Assembly: GCA_031002005.1 (NCBI GenBank)
Contig: JARYHS010008074.1
Coordinates: 179,080,494 to 179,144,493 of the forward strand
DNA: 64,000 nt
Direction of reading: 5' to 3'
Origin: Vandiemenella viatica
Lineage: Eukaryota; Arthropoda; Insecta; Orthoptera; Morabidae
This document shows positions 1 to 12,249 of this stretch, piece after piece. Each line of letters begins with the position of its first letter. Position 1 is the first letter of the stretch. The position numbers and the translations under genes are program-made. The notes below the pieces were generated by a model. It ran no database searches. It was not told the DNA's origin and saw nothing but the letters and a program-made list of their open reading frames with translations.

Positions 1-1494
1 TCAGGGTTTTTTAGACTTTATTTCAATACAAATAAATCAATCTATTCCACCAATTTCAAATAGTGTTTACAGATACCCTTTTGGAACGGTATTGAAGTGT
101 GCCACTTGGGCATCATCAACAATAAAATCTTCCAAAGTTGTGGCATTATCAAGAGGTGTTAGCAACAGTGATATGTACCAAGTCGTTTAAAACATTTTCA
201 TACAACCTAATCTCAGTTTGTATGGAGGATATGCAAGAAAGAGGAAAAAACAAGAGTACTCCTCTGAGTTTTCATACACAACAATCACTTCTTTGGTAGT
301 CCATTATTAACTTAACAGATAAAAAACACAAATTCTGGGTGGACGAAGTTGCGGGTATAAATAGAAAATAAAAATAGAAAATTCTTCACTTCCAATTCTA
401 GTGATAGTGATAGTGATTTAACAGTCTTCACCTAAACTTCTTTATGGTAAGTCATCCTTTGTGTATGCTAAGCAGAATAGATTTGATTAAGAAATATTCT
501 GCAGTTACCAAGCTTTCGTTGGGGTACAGTATTTTGCTAAAAAGACGCGTAGGCCATGAATTCCGATGAAATCTTGTATTACATATTGTAAATGACTGTC
601 AGCATTATTACATTGCGTAGTGTAAGGGATTAATTGTTTTAATTCATAATACATTTCTATAATGTTTAGAACGACTGAAGATCGCTCTTCCGTTTTAGTG
701 TAATTGAATACTCATGGTAGAAATTAATAATAAAAAAAACTTTCGATCGCTTTCCACTGGAAGTTACTCTGAATAAAGAAGTATTCTATTACACAACTAG
801 AATTTATTGCATTGGAAAAACACAAAATATTCTTAACAATTTAACTAGGTTTACTTGCTGAGGTATTATTTATATTCTTCACCACAGTTAAAATTAGTTA
901 CATACCTCGCTTCAAAATTCCAGTACATCTGCACTTTCTGTCTTCAGTCCCAGATACTTTGATATTATACTACATATTCGGTTTATCATTGAGTGTCCTC
1001 CGCAGGCAACGTTCCTAGTGAGATATCTCTGTTCACGTAACGAAGTTCAACTATTCTCTCGCCATCTGACAGTATATTTGTTGAATCCTTACGTTGTGGG
1101 TGATACTATTACTGCTACTTAAAGTATTGCATGCTTTTAGTATTTTATAGACTACAGAAATAGTGTAAGAACTTGTAAGGTGACCTTTGCTTGAGTAATT
1201 AAGTCACGTGAGACATATCCAAAGGTGACAAACAACAGGTCTCAGATATGGATGTCAAATAAATAAACAAAAAAAAATAATCCCGACAGAATGTTGTGCA
1301 ACGCACTTAGTGTCGAAGGATATGGGAGTACCAACAAAATATGAACATCTCTTTTACCTTCGTGTTTCACAGACACAAATGCTGACTAAGAGTCTATACT
1401 AAAATATTTCGAGTTGATTCATTCCATGACTTCTTCTAGTAATACCTTCCACGCGCTTTGTGTCTAAATAATAATGTAATTGGAGGCCCCGTAC
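1..1494. other. AT-rich non-coding stretch
   Basis: No reading frame of useful length and no recognisable repeat edge was seen here. The sequence is AT-rich with short A and T runs. Confidence 0.6.
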
Positions 1495-1503
1495 CATAGT
1501 TAC

Positions 1504-1764
1504 GACCGAGCGGGACGGTGTTACGGTTAGCGTTCTCGCCTGGCATTCGGGAGGACGGCGGTTCGAATCCCCGTCCGGGCATCCAGATTTGGGTTTCCCA
1601 AATCACTCCAGGCAAATGCCGGGATGTTTCCTTCAAAAGGCCATGGCCGAATTCCTTCCCATTCCTTGCCCCCCATCCTTGTCCCCCCATCCTTTCCTGT
1701 CTCTAAAGACCTCGCTGTTACGACACATAAAGCAGTTAAAAAAAAAAAAAAAACAAAAAAAAAA
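1504..1764 (+). mobile_element. tRNA-derived SINE, family 1, full-length copy
   Basis: The head resembles a tRNA gene and carries a good RNA polymerase III B box (GGTTCGAATCC, 1560-1570). The body follows with the shared blocks GGCATCCAGATTTGGGTTT, CAGGCAAATGCCGGGATG and GGCCATGGCCGAATTCCTTCC, and the copy ends in a long A-rich tail. A 9-bp target duplication CATAGTTAC flanks it (1495-1503 and 1765-1773), which fixes both ends and shows retroposition. Its 3' part is diverged: instead of the family tail it has a shorter stretch ending in ACGACACATAAAGCAG before the A tract. Short reading frames across it on both strands are not genes. Confidence 0.9.
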
Positions 1765-1910
1765 CATAGTTACATTTGTATTTGATTAATAATAATCAAA
1801 GATTGCAGATTTTGACACCAGGTGGTATTATTTCCACCAATCTTGACTACTTTGTTACTTAAATTACGTCGTGAGATACTTAGAGAATTAACTAACCAGT
1901 CAAATGTGTT

Positions 1911-3096
1911 TAGGGATTGCAATCCAGCAAAGCGGGATCCCGCAATTCCGCGGGATCCCGCATCATTAGACAGTCTGGCGGATCCCGCACAAAATTAAGC
2001 GGATCCGCAATCCGCAAATTGCGGCTAAAACGCGTGTCAGTCTGCATGACTCGCTGCCCCACTCGGTCTCTGTCGGATGTATTGCGCTGTTTGCCTGTAC
2101 CAGAGCAGTTGGCATTTGACTCGTGTGAACAAGCGTTTGTTTTTTTCAACCTTCATCATTCGTAAGTAAATAGATACACTTTTACGTATTCATCAAAACT
2201 TACGTTTGTTTCGTGTACACATTTCTGTAATTTGAGTTATGGTGCGTATTTAGTAAGATTTTCTAACTATATAATTATTTTTTAAGTGTCGCATACGTTA
2301 TCTGAACTACACGGTTACAGCTTTTTATTCACAGTTTCATTATTCCCATTTCCTGTATTTGAAAATAAAGTAATTGTGACAATTTACTAATTTGCGGCTG
2401 AAAATTAGATTATTCGTTGATATTAAACTAATGTTATCGTAATTTTAACGATCGCTTACCTATTTATTTAACAGCTATCTGAAGGAAATTGTATATCCTT
2501 TGACTTATTGTTCTTTTGGCCGCTGCCTCAATGCGTTTCTTTGACGAAAGCCACCTGCTTACATGTGCCGCTCAGGCTTTCGATTAATCCCTGTTCTCCT
2601 TGTTATTATTTTGACTAAAGGTAAAAAAAGTTATAATGAAATTTTCACGGGTGTATAGACGAATTGTGTTGTAGGAACACCATACTTCGACTGTTGCCTC
2701 CGCCGTCTTCCTCACGTGTGTAATTTCGTGTTTGCAATGAAATCCGGAGATACAACCTATGAGGACTTCACTGCAATCATTCGCCGAGAAAGTATTTTTT
2801 CTTACTAAAAAATAATAATTTCCACTCTATAAACGTCGTCACGCCACATAAGTAAATCTGAAATACTTGACAGTTTACGTGTTGGTGAGTAGTTTCTTTT
2901 AATAACATTGAATCAACTGTAATATCAATCAAGGAATCAGGAGATATAATAATGAATCTCGCAAAAAAAGCCAAGTCTCGTGCTTGTGCAGAGACAAAAA
3001 GTTATGAGATCTTGTTCTGAGCCAAGTCTACACTTTTGAGAGTATATTCACTTCACTTTGTGAAATGGAATGCTTATCTCGGTGTTATTGAAAGTT

Positions 3097-3134
<38 letters not shown>

Positions 3135-3530
3135 GGTAACTTGGTCATTAATCAAACCATATATTTAAACTTATGTGATGTATTGTAAGGCACATAATAC
3201 GACCTAAGACTCAATATTTTCCATTTTTATTATTTATTTAAAAATTGGTTTAGATTAAAAAACAAAAATGTAAAACCTCGAAACACACTTAAGACACGCT
3301 AAAAAGTTTTAATGTCATTTTGCCAATCAAACTGTTAATTTTTATCATTTAACACTAAAAATGATTTATTAATTTAATTATTATCTAATTTATTAACGTT
3401 TTAAGTAATTATGTTTTAAATATAAGCGTTAAAAAACTGTTTGTACCAATCCCGCACGGATCCCGCGGGATTGGCGCAAATCCCGCTCGGATCCCGCGGG
3501 ATTGAAAACATTGCGGGATTGCAATCCTTA
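1911..3530. mobile_element. non-autonomous hAT-like DNA transposon
   Basis: The two ends are inverted copies: TAGGGATTGCAATCC on the left and GGATTGCAATCCTTA on the right. The flanking 8-mers are AATGTGTT (1903-1910) and TATGTGTT (3531-3538), matching at 7 of 8 positions, as expected for an hAT-type 8-bp target duplication. Just inside each end lie several copies of the palindrome GCGGGATCCCGC or close variants (1932-1943, 1950-1961, 1977-1988 and 1999-2008 on the left; about 3451-3515 on the right). These are likely subterminal transposase-binding sites. The 1.6-kb interior has no transposase frame, only short AT-rich ORFs, so mobility would need an enzyme supplied in trans. A 30-A run at 3101-3130 lies inside. 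Confidence 0.8.
3101..3130. repeat. poly(A) tract, 30 bp
   Basis: There are thirty uninterrupted A residues inside the hAT-like element. It could be a simple-sequence expansion or the tail of a nested retroposed insert; no target duplication was found around it. Confidence 0.9.
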
Positions 3531-3538
3531 TATGTGTT

Positions 3539-5605
3539 CAGGCCCCTTTTATTACAAAACGACGATGGGGTAGATACATCGGAATTGTTCTCCAACGATA
3601 AACAGTGCGTATACTGTATCTTTGGCACATTCCTCAGAAAACCATTCAACAATGACTTTTCTGCAAGTACAGTGAGATGTCGGGCAGTTAGATTGTGTAT
3701 TTTTAATGACATCTTCAAAACTTTTAAAAAAAGTTGAATCTTACAACAAATAGTTAAACACTATCAAAAACCAAATAAAATTTTATTATTTTTCCCAAAA
3801 ACAATGTTGATTTGAACTTCTAATGTCAATAATTAGGAAGCTTTGAATATCAATTTGAGCATTAGTAAGAAGCTGGAATACAATGAAACCTGGTAGCTGC
3901 TGCTGGGGTCCTGAATAAGTAGTTTAAAATTATTTGTCCTACTGAACGCAATTAATAATTTACACATAATTCCAAATATTTTAGCTACAGTAAACTCATA
4001 TTCCTTGATCTGCTAATGGATTAGTTTCACTTATAATTTATGTAACTAAATCAAACACACATGAAATTATGTAATCGTAAGTTTTCCCGGCGAATCTGTT
4101 ACTTGAAATTGATAACTAAAGGAAGGATTTAGTATAGGTGAAAGATCACTTTTACATTTTAAATACTGGATTATGCCTAGTGTAGGAAATATTTTCTGAT
4201 GGTTTCTTTTTTTTGAAATACTTATTTCCCTTCTTTAACAATCTTCATTACTTTGTGACACTTATTAAGACATTTAACCAGGAATTAAAGTGGCTGCATT
4301 ATTTATTACAAATTGAGGGGTTTGTAAACTTTCACAGTAAAACATATATATGCTCACAATACACATTGAGATCTTGTTATTCTTTTTATTTTCAAAATAC
4401 TTTTCTAAATCGCTGCTTGACGATGTTATTTTGATATTAATTTGAGTCCAGCTTCAACGATATGACGTACGTCCTTGAAACACAATTACAAATAATACTG
4501 CTTGCTGGCTTTGCGATGACTCAAGGCCGGAAATTAATACTGAATGTTTGATGACCAGCACTGACAGAGACGTAGATGTGACTGGATCCCTCCAAACTGG
4601 ATATGGGAGGTACAATGTGATCGATTTCAATTTTTGATCTCGATATTTGAGTCGTTTATGGTATTTAAACCAATTCTCGTAGTCGCACAGAAGATTGCCG
4701 TGCTGGTAACAATTATTACTCTGAAGAGCTGCAGAAAACTAACCAAAACCAATCCGTACACCTAACACGAGTCGTAAATTGGTTCCGAAGTGGTACTGGG
4801 ATATCAAGGAATCAATTAGTTATTGGTTAGTTAATAGTTTAGGCGGCTATTGAATCATGGAAGTTTTGCTGTATTGTTTTTCTTTTGTCCACAGTAACAT
4901 TTATTGTCAAGGACGATTTCTCTCGCAATGTTTAAATGATGTATAGACAGTGATTGATTATTATATCATGCTGTTTTATTAATGGACAGAAATAATATAA
5001 ACTTCAGTTAATTAATACCCTTATTACTTGCTTTCAGCTATAGAGTGTTTAGTTGAATCTTAATTCAGCTCGAGTAAATCTCTAATTTTACCAAACTAAC
5101 TAAGTTATTCTGTGAACATCAATCATAAACATTATTTAGGTATCCTTGAAGATGCAGTGACGACAAAACTGAACAGATTCATCTAATCATGTGATAAAAA
5201 CTATTTCAAGTTTTTCAGTGCAAATTATTTAGTATTCACGACATTACCGCGTCGACAATAAGCTTTTATAACATCAAAAACCACTCGCTACGAAACTTTG
5301 TGTATTAGCATGAAGTGTATTTTTATCGATATTAAAATCATGTGTAGAGTGAAATTAATAAGGAAACTTATCATGAATGCATGAAATGCTGTTATCTGCC
5401 TGCCAACCGTAAAAGCCTTAGGATAGTGTGCTCTGTGTCATAATGCAGAAGCTGGACAACGCCCTAATATTAATCTATATCCGTCTAAATACCTAAGTCA
5501 TAGTGATTCCGCAGTATTTTGCCAACACTGTGTAGTCCTGACGTAAAGGGTTTGGAAGGTGTACTGCAAGCGCCATGTTGTGCTGTCTGTTTATTTAGTT
5601 CTAAC
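3539..5605. other. AT-rich non-coding stretch
   Basis: The only open frames are short (73 codons at 4213-4434, rich in F, L and Y as expected from AT-rich noise). No repeat boundary or motif could be supported. Confidence 0.55.
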
Positions 5606-5780
5606 TGTTCGTCGACTTCTAGTTTATTAGATGCGGTAGGTGCGAGAGAAAGGATTTAGGGCAAGGAATGGCAAGGAATATGGCCATGGGCCATGCCGTT
5701 TTGAAGGAACAATACCGGCATTCGCTTACGATATTTTTAAATATCATTAAATATCGAAATCTGAATGGCTAGTCGGGGAT
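5606..5780 (-). mobile_element. SINE family 1, 5'-truncated copy (dimer partner)
   Basis: On the minus strand this copy starts inside the body (at the ATCCCCG/CCAGATTT block) and lacks the tRNA-like head with A and B boxes. It keeps the GCCGGTATTGTTCCTTCAAA block and a degraded GTCGAC-containing tail. It lies immediately downstream, in the same orientation, of the fuller copy at 5781-6004. An AT-rich internal palindrome (GATATTTTTAAATATC) interrupts its body. Confidence 0.7.
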
Positions 5781-6004
5781 GATTTTATGGCTTTACGCCT
5801 CGCCAACGTTGATGTCATTAAAGGCGGGAAAGGATTGGGTATAAGCAAGGGAAGGAAATCGGCCATGACCTTTTGACGGAAGCATCCTGGCATTCGCCAG
5901 GAGTGATTTTGGTAAATAATGGAAAACCGAAATCTTGATGGCCGGACGGGGATTTTAGCCCGTGTCCTCCCGAATGCTCTTGAATTCCGTATACCATGCC
6001 GGAG
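5781..6004 (-). mobile_element. SINE family 1, near full-length copy (dimer partner)
   Basis: Read on the minus strand it runs from a decayed tRNA-like head through the conserved body to the family tail (GGCGTAAAGCCATAAAATC at the low-coordinate end). The B box is damaged. The truncated copy at 5606-5780 abuts its tail head-to-tail, so the pair is either a dimer retroposed together or a second insertion into the tail. Confidence 0.75.
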
Positions 6005-9000
6005 TGTTACGGCTCAACAGCAGGGTCAGTTTGTTTGATCTCATCATACTCAAAGCATTTCATTGCTCGTTATTAAGACTAGAGATGATTGAATTTTCAT
6101 CTAACTGAAGCAGTATCAGATTATAATTTTCTTTATAATTAATACGTCGCTTTTTGATTCAAGAAGTTAAAATCATAGTACTACTATGCGAGCAAAAATG
6201 TTAATTTAGAAAGTTATTTGAAGTTTTTATTTCAGGGACGACAGTTTGAGAGGAATGTATGGTTGGATTAAATTATTTTAAAGGTTTATTGTTGAGATGG
6301 AAGTAGGAACCTTCCAAAAATGCACCTTGTAATTATGAAAATGAGCTACGAAACAGTACTCACGATCCTGGATGAGTCAAAGGTAGCAACAGGGCATATG
6401 TCTTTCGAAATCTAGTATATCGCTGTTTAGAAAATATTTTGTGTACTTTCATCATTTGATATTAGTTTCTGTCTCCTTTTGGTGTTGTAGCATTTGGTTC
6501 ATTCTTCACACTGCCAACGTGATTAGGAGTTTCGGGAGTCATGGCTTCGAGACAATTTTAATTAAACGAAATTACCTGTAACGTGTTAAGCGATAATAGA
6601 TTGAATGTTCTGAAACTGATATAAAGGCAATTGTATCCGTGTTGGTCAATGATTTTTTTAAATATATATTCACAGTTATAATTTCATAACGTGAGCTGTT
6701 ATTTTAAGGAGAGACATCGGTATTTATAAGGCTATGTTGCATCAGTGAAAAGTGTAATAAGCACAAAATTGGTAAACTCAAGTATTGCTGATGAGTTTTT
6801 TCGACAGATGTGTCGGTCACCTGCGTTGTTGTTTTAACTTACTTTCCTGACGAAAATAAAATCATTAAATCATCGACATTTGTGTACGAACCTTACAAAC
6901 CATGTGGTAATGCATGCTGTATCATTCTGTATATGAAACGTGTAATTATTATACAAATTGGTTTCCGTTTCATCATTATATGGAGAACCGCCGAGAAAAC
7001 TTCATCATAATTCCGGTACTTACCGACAAATAAATTTGAGATGAAGATAGTATAAACGCCGCAATTTCAGTATGATGGTTCCTTAATGATTTCATTCAAT
7101 CTCTGGAATGCTTTCTAAAATTCGAGCTGTGATTCAGAGCGATCAATGTTCTTAGATACCAGATCAAATACAGCACGTAGAAAGATATGTTTTTGTTCTG
7201 GAGCTGTGTATCCTTGACTGAGTAGTCATTCAACTAAAGTTCAATACAATTGGCTTTTAGCTTTTGAGGTACGGTTAGCAATATAATCAAAATTCGTTGT
7301 GGTATCACTTAGATGACAAGTGTTTTATCTGCAGTTGTCATTGAACATATACTGTATAATTGGCTGATGGGCATACAGCGAACCAAGATGTAGGAATTAA
7401 GTAATTTTCTACATAATATGGTTCCGCCAGCTCTCAATGTATTCTCAGTTTATTCTTACGAAATCTAGATATTCGGTACGAGCATATCGTAAGAAAAGCA
7501 ATGTAACAATTGATGTAAACAGTAACCGTTCAAAATAATTACTAAGCTTATTTCTATCTTCCCACCACGAAACAACCTGTTTACAAAATGTGTGTGACAT
7601 ACAACATCGAACGTAATTTTATGTGAAATTATGAAATGAAGTATATCTTAACATCATTTATATCTATGATTAAAATACTCGATTGGGATTTCTGAACTAA
7701 GAAATTGTCGATAGAGAAAAATATAAAATAATTCAAACAAGTTTCTTAAATTATTATTTTCACAGAAGATGGATCAATAGCAACACGTGAATGAGTGAAT
7801 CTTTTGATTTGAATTTCTTCAAACTATTCCATCGATCTCTTCCACTAGTGTTATTAACAGGTTCATCGGCTTGAGAAGAAGTTCTGCCTCTACATACGTC
7901 GAATGATAATGGCGTCTTCTTTTTTGTTATTTCAGGTGATACATTTACTATGAATCCTGTTTTTGCGAAAAGCACACTAATGAGCATTATTTCAGAAATT
8001 GTAGCACAAATTTTCTTTCTTACAAGTGATAAATATGGAAGTGTTCCTAATCCCAGTGGAAGTGGAACGCTATGGGATAATAATCTAAATTGATGAAATT
8101 AATAATAAGTAATTGTAAATACTATACGCAACTCAACCAGATACACGTTTAAGTTTTATGCGCATAATCGCAATATATGTGAATCGGTTTCAGTAAAAAA
8201 GTACCGTATAAGTAATTATAGTCTGTTGCAAAACTTTTTATACTATTACCATCTTATTGCCGGTTATTTTGCTAAGTTCAGAGTGTATTTTGTTTTATTT
8301 ACTAAAATGAATTATGAGGCAGAAATGCTGTCAAATAATAAGAAGACGATGTATTATGAAGTTGTGCAAAATTCTGCTAAGTCTCTCAAAATGTCGGGTT
8401 GTAGCTACTCATCTGTATTTTGTTCATTAATGCTAAGTGCTGTTAACTTACAGGATTACCATCTACATATTTTGTAATTCGGTTCTTTTCTTTATGTTGT
8501 TTAAAACTATACTCGAAATCTTGTGTCCAATAAAATCCGATTGAAAATATTTTACCAGCTTCAATGCGTACCGTTTGTTAATGATTAGACTGTATCATGC
8601 TTATTTCTACAACAAAAGTCTCCTCCATTGGCGACGTCTTTCTTTTTCTTTCGGTGTTCCCTGTGAGTTTAGTTCAAATAGACTTTTAGTTTTTAAAATG
8701 TATGGTGCTACGTATGGTGCAAAATCTCAATTTCTACATTTTAACTATCATTTATATTTTAGTTTTGGGCATCGAAATTTGATTATTTTCGGGAAAAAAT
8801 GTTTGACCCAAATCGATGTCGATATTCAGCATGCGGATAATCCTTTAAAAAATAGAGAAGTTATATTTCAGTCCGTTCCTACCTGATACTAAAAGTGCCA
8901 TGTTACTCTAGCATTTTTAATTAGTTTGAGCAAAAACATTACCAAATTGCAGAGAAAAATCATCATAAAAAATAAAATAAACCGATCAGAATGAGGCCGA

Positions 9001-11961
9001 ATTCCTATTTTCAGTGAAAAACTAATTTAAAAAAATGACAAGCGGACTTCTCCTTCAAAATAGTCCCATATGTCGTCATATTGACATCAAAATCACTTTC
9101 ACGCAGAATTTCCTCTGACGGTCTGACGCTTTTAGCGGGGCCGGTTCTGCCTACGTATAGGCAACCCGCGCTCACCTGCAGGTGATTTGGACGCTCGCCA
9201 GAATGTGTAGCGCTGATTGCCACCCATCACAGGCGCTGCGAAATATTCTGCCAACTTTTCTTGATGCCCACACACGAGCACGACAAATAGCCTCACTGAA
9301 CACTTTCTGGAATAGCAAAGAAGCAAATCAATTGTTCTCGACCTCAATGGTTTCAAATTAGTGGATGGTTACTTAGAGTCCGAAGAATCTTGTTGACTGG
9401 CAATCATTTCATAAATATCAAAATAGAAATAATAATTGATTAGTATACATTTTGTGTAAACTTTTAAATATTTTTTTGTACCGTATTGGATTAATCCAAC
9501 GTTAGCGCTCGCTTAAAAAAGAAATTTCCATATCAGAAGCTTGTCGAATGTTTACTTCTCCCTTTCTGTAGTTATAAAATAAACTTAGCAAGGAATATAC
9601 ATGTCATTAGCTGTCCTTGAATAAGTAGCCGATGTTCTTTCTATATGAAAAATGTTAATTATGGCGGTCTATTCTTCAGGCACTAGATTTGAAGTTGGAC
9701 GTAGCTCCACAAATTCCGCATGGTGACTTTTATGTTTTGTTGCAATTCTTTTAAACACTAACTTAATTATGTTCCATCTGTCACTACACTTAAATTGATA
9801 TTTACACCAGATTCTGGCTATACACAAAATAATTCCAAGTGGATTATGAGTTTATAGTTTTTATATATAAAATAGTTTCGTTAATATGAGTTAGCTAATA
9901 AACATTTTTTTCGCAACTGTAAATTGAATCAAGCATCCAAATCAGGGAGAGACACAATAACAGCACTTTGGGCAAAAGTCTCCATCCATAAGTGCGTAGT
10001 TTCTCGCCTTCTGTCCTTCTTCCATTGTTCTTCCTATGCCAACTTCCGAATTTTCGAATGTACTTTCTGTCGTTAAATGTCTGCATCGACTGCATACATA
10101 CGAATACAGTTTCTTCTTAACTAGATCAGTAATATCTCTATACAATTTTTGTCTCTCAAAGATTACCAGGCTTTTAATGCATTAACAGTGTGAGACCTGC
10201 CCTTGATAAACGAAGCTAATTGAAACTTCCCGTTACCTAACTTGTTCAAATCTTTAAGTCATAGAGGATTAAGAAGGAAGTCAATCAGTTTCCTCTTTCT
10301 TAAAAAGTTACTACATATTCCATTGAATGATAATGCGGTTTTAGAGAGTATGTTGTTGTGTTATTTGTAGGTCTTAATGTTTGGCGAAAAGATTCTCTAA
10401 AATAGGACGAAGAAGTTGCGAATTTTACAAATGTACTGGGAGATCTGTCTTTCGATTTATCTTATAATACGCTTCGGGTTAATTAGAACTTTAATTGAAA
10501 ATATAGATAAATATTTTATGACACAAGAAGTATCAATAAAAAGTAAGCTACTTACGATTGAAACTAATAGATTTTTAATAGCCTCGAGTCAGTGATTTTT
10601 GCCTCATGTTCTTGTTCTTGTGAAAATAATTTTAAAACAAATTTAAACTAATATAATCGTTTTCTGATTTTGTGCAGGATGGAAACGTTAAGTTTCACGT
10701 CAAACACCAGACAACTTATCTATTTGCTTTATTTTGATTAATTATTCTGGCGAAAATCAGTGTTTTTTTTTTAACCATATCGTACCCGTAAAGTTTTTCT
10801 AACAGAACTTCTTTTAAGTTCTCTGTTCCCTATAAAAGACGCACAGATAACGTCAACGAAATTTTTTAGGGAAAGTTAAGCCACTTGGTATTGTACGTTG
10901 CCACCGCTTTGGTATTTAAAGTGTTCACATACTCTTTCGTAAAAGGTTTTTCACTCCTTCCTGCTCCATACCACATAACAAAGTGATTAGACATGTTTTA
11001 TTATATTAGTTACACAGCTGACAGAAGTTCTGGATGTTTTTTTCGTAAATCACATCAGATTTCTTTTTGTTTAGTGAAGTCTATTTCACATTTCGTTTAG
11101 CCAGAGAAGAATCTCCCTTATACACCTATACTTGAAAAATGAGTATCTATTTGGTTTTTATCAGTTGCATGCACTTACAGTTGCTTGTAACATATATACT
11201 CATTAACGAGGCTTTTTATCCAAAAAACAATCGCGATAAAACAACATATAGGTAGTTAAATCAACGGGTCGTCCGCAGAAGGATGAAATGTGCGTAAATC
11301 ACTCAAGTAATTGAAACGAGCTGGTTCGGAGACTAGCTTGTAATGTGTTTTGTGGAGTCATGATACCTCCCATTTGTCTCTCCACTACAGAAAACGTAGT
11401 CCGTCTTCGCGTATACTCAGCAATTCATATTAAACTGTGAATGGTGCTTTCTCTCAAACTATCTCTGTTTCGAGCATTGCAATACTCATTAGTACAAGGG
11501 AAGAAAATATTCACATAGGCAGTGCAGCAACTTAGATCTCCTATCTTATCCATCCTGTTGTTGCGACAAAAGTACATTCGTGGGATAACTATGCTTCTTT
11601 GTACTGTTGAACTCAACTTTCGTAGCAACTGAACAGTTCACTTTGTACTCATGGATGAGTGGCATGTGATTTACCTTGTACCTATTACATTTTAAATTAA
11701 AGTACCATTCGTTGCACATGTTGAGACGTCGAATCTCTAAGCAGTCAGCTTAACCCTGTATCTCCCTAAAAGGCTATTAACATTGTATCAAGAGCTGGTC
11801 TATAAACAATTGGAATACAAATGGATGTATTACGCTTTCTTTTGGAACGCCCAATTCAATATTCAGGTAAGGAGGCGTTTCTCTACCTACGGCTATATAC
11901 TGAAAACATTATGAAATCGCGTATTAATTCAGAAATTTGCTGTGATACTCGTATCTTAGTT
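6005..11961. other. long AT-rich non-coding stretch
   Basis: No exon or mobile element could be supported in about 6 kb. The longest frames are 103 codons at 8575-8886 (+), 75 at 7760-7987 (-) and 74 at 9132-9356 (-). None resembles a family I know, and their composition fits chance frames. A small G+C-richer patch near 9110-9260 contains the palindrome CACCTGCAGGTG. Confidence 0.5.
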
Positions 11962-11974
11962 AAGAGCTGGTTGA

Positions 11975-12236
11975 ACCGAGCTTTGTGGTTGAGTAGTAAC
12001 GCTCTAGCCTCGCATTCGAGATGACAGGGGTTCGAATCACCATGCGGGCATTCAGACTTGGGTTTTCCGTGGTTTCCCCAACTGATTTCAGGTGACTGCC
12101 GGGATGGTTCCTTCAAAGGGCCATTGCTTAATTCCTTCCCGTTCATTGCCCCCCATTTTCATTGCCCTCCAATCCTTACTCGCCTCTGATGCTCTAATGA
12201 CCGCGACGTCGACGAGGAGAAAAGCCATAAACAGAA
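11975..12236 (+). mobile_element. SINE family 1, full-length copy
   Basis: It begins ACCGAGC, keeps a B box (GGTTCGAATC), the CCGGGATGGTTCCTTCAAA block and the 3' block CGACGTCGACGAGG followed by AAAGCCATAA. The flanks AAGAGCTGGTTGA (11962-11974) and AAGAGCAGTTTGA (12237-12249) form a 13-bp target duplication with two mismatches, so this is an older insertion than the copies at 1504 and 21363. Confidence 0.85.
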
Positions 12237-12249
12237 AAGAGCAGTTTGA

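Noticed and set aside
1436..1789. Several overlapping 60-84 codon frames
   Set aside because: They lie in the SINE at 1504-1764; similar frames recur in the SINEs at 11975, 21363, 41958 and 53237, which marks them as repeat translation.
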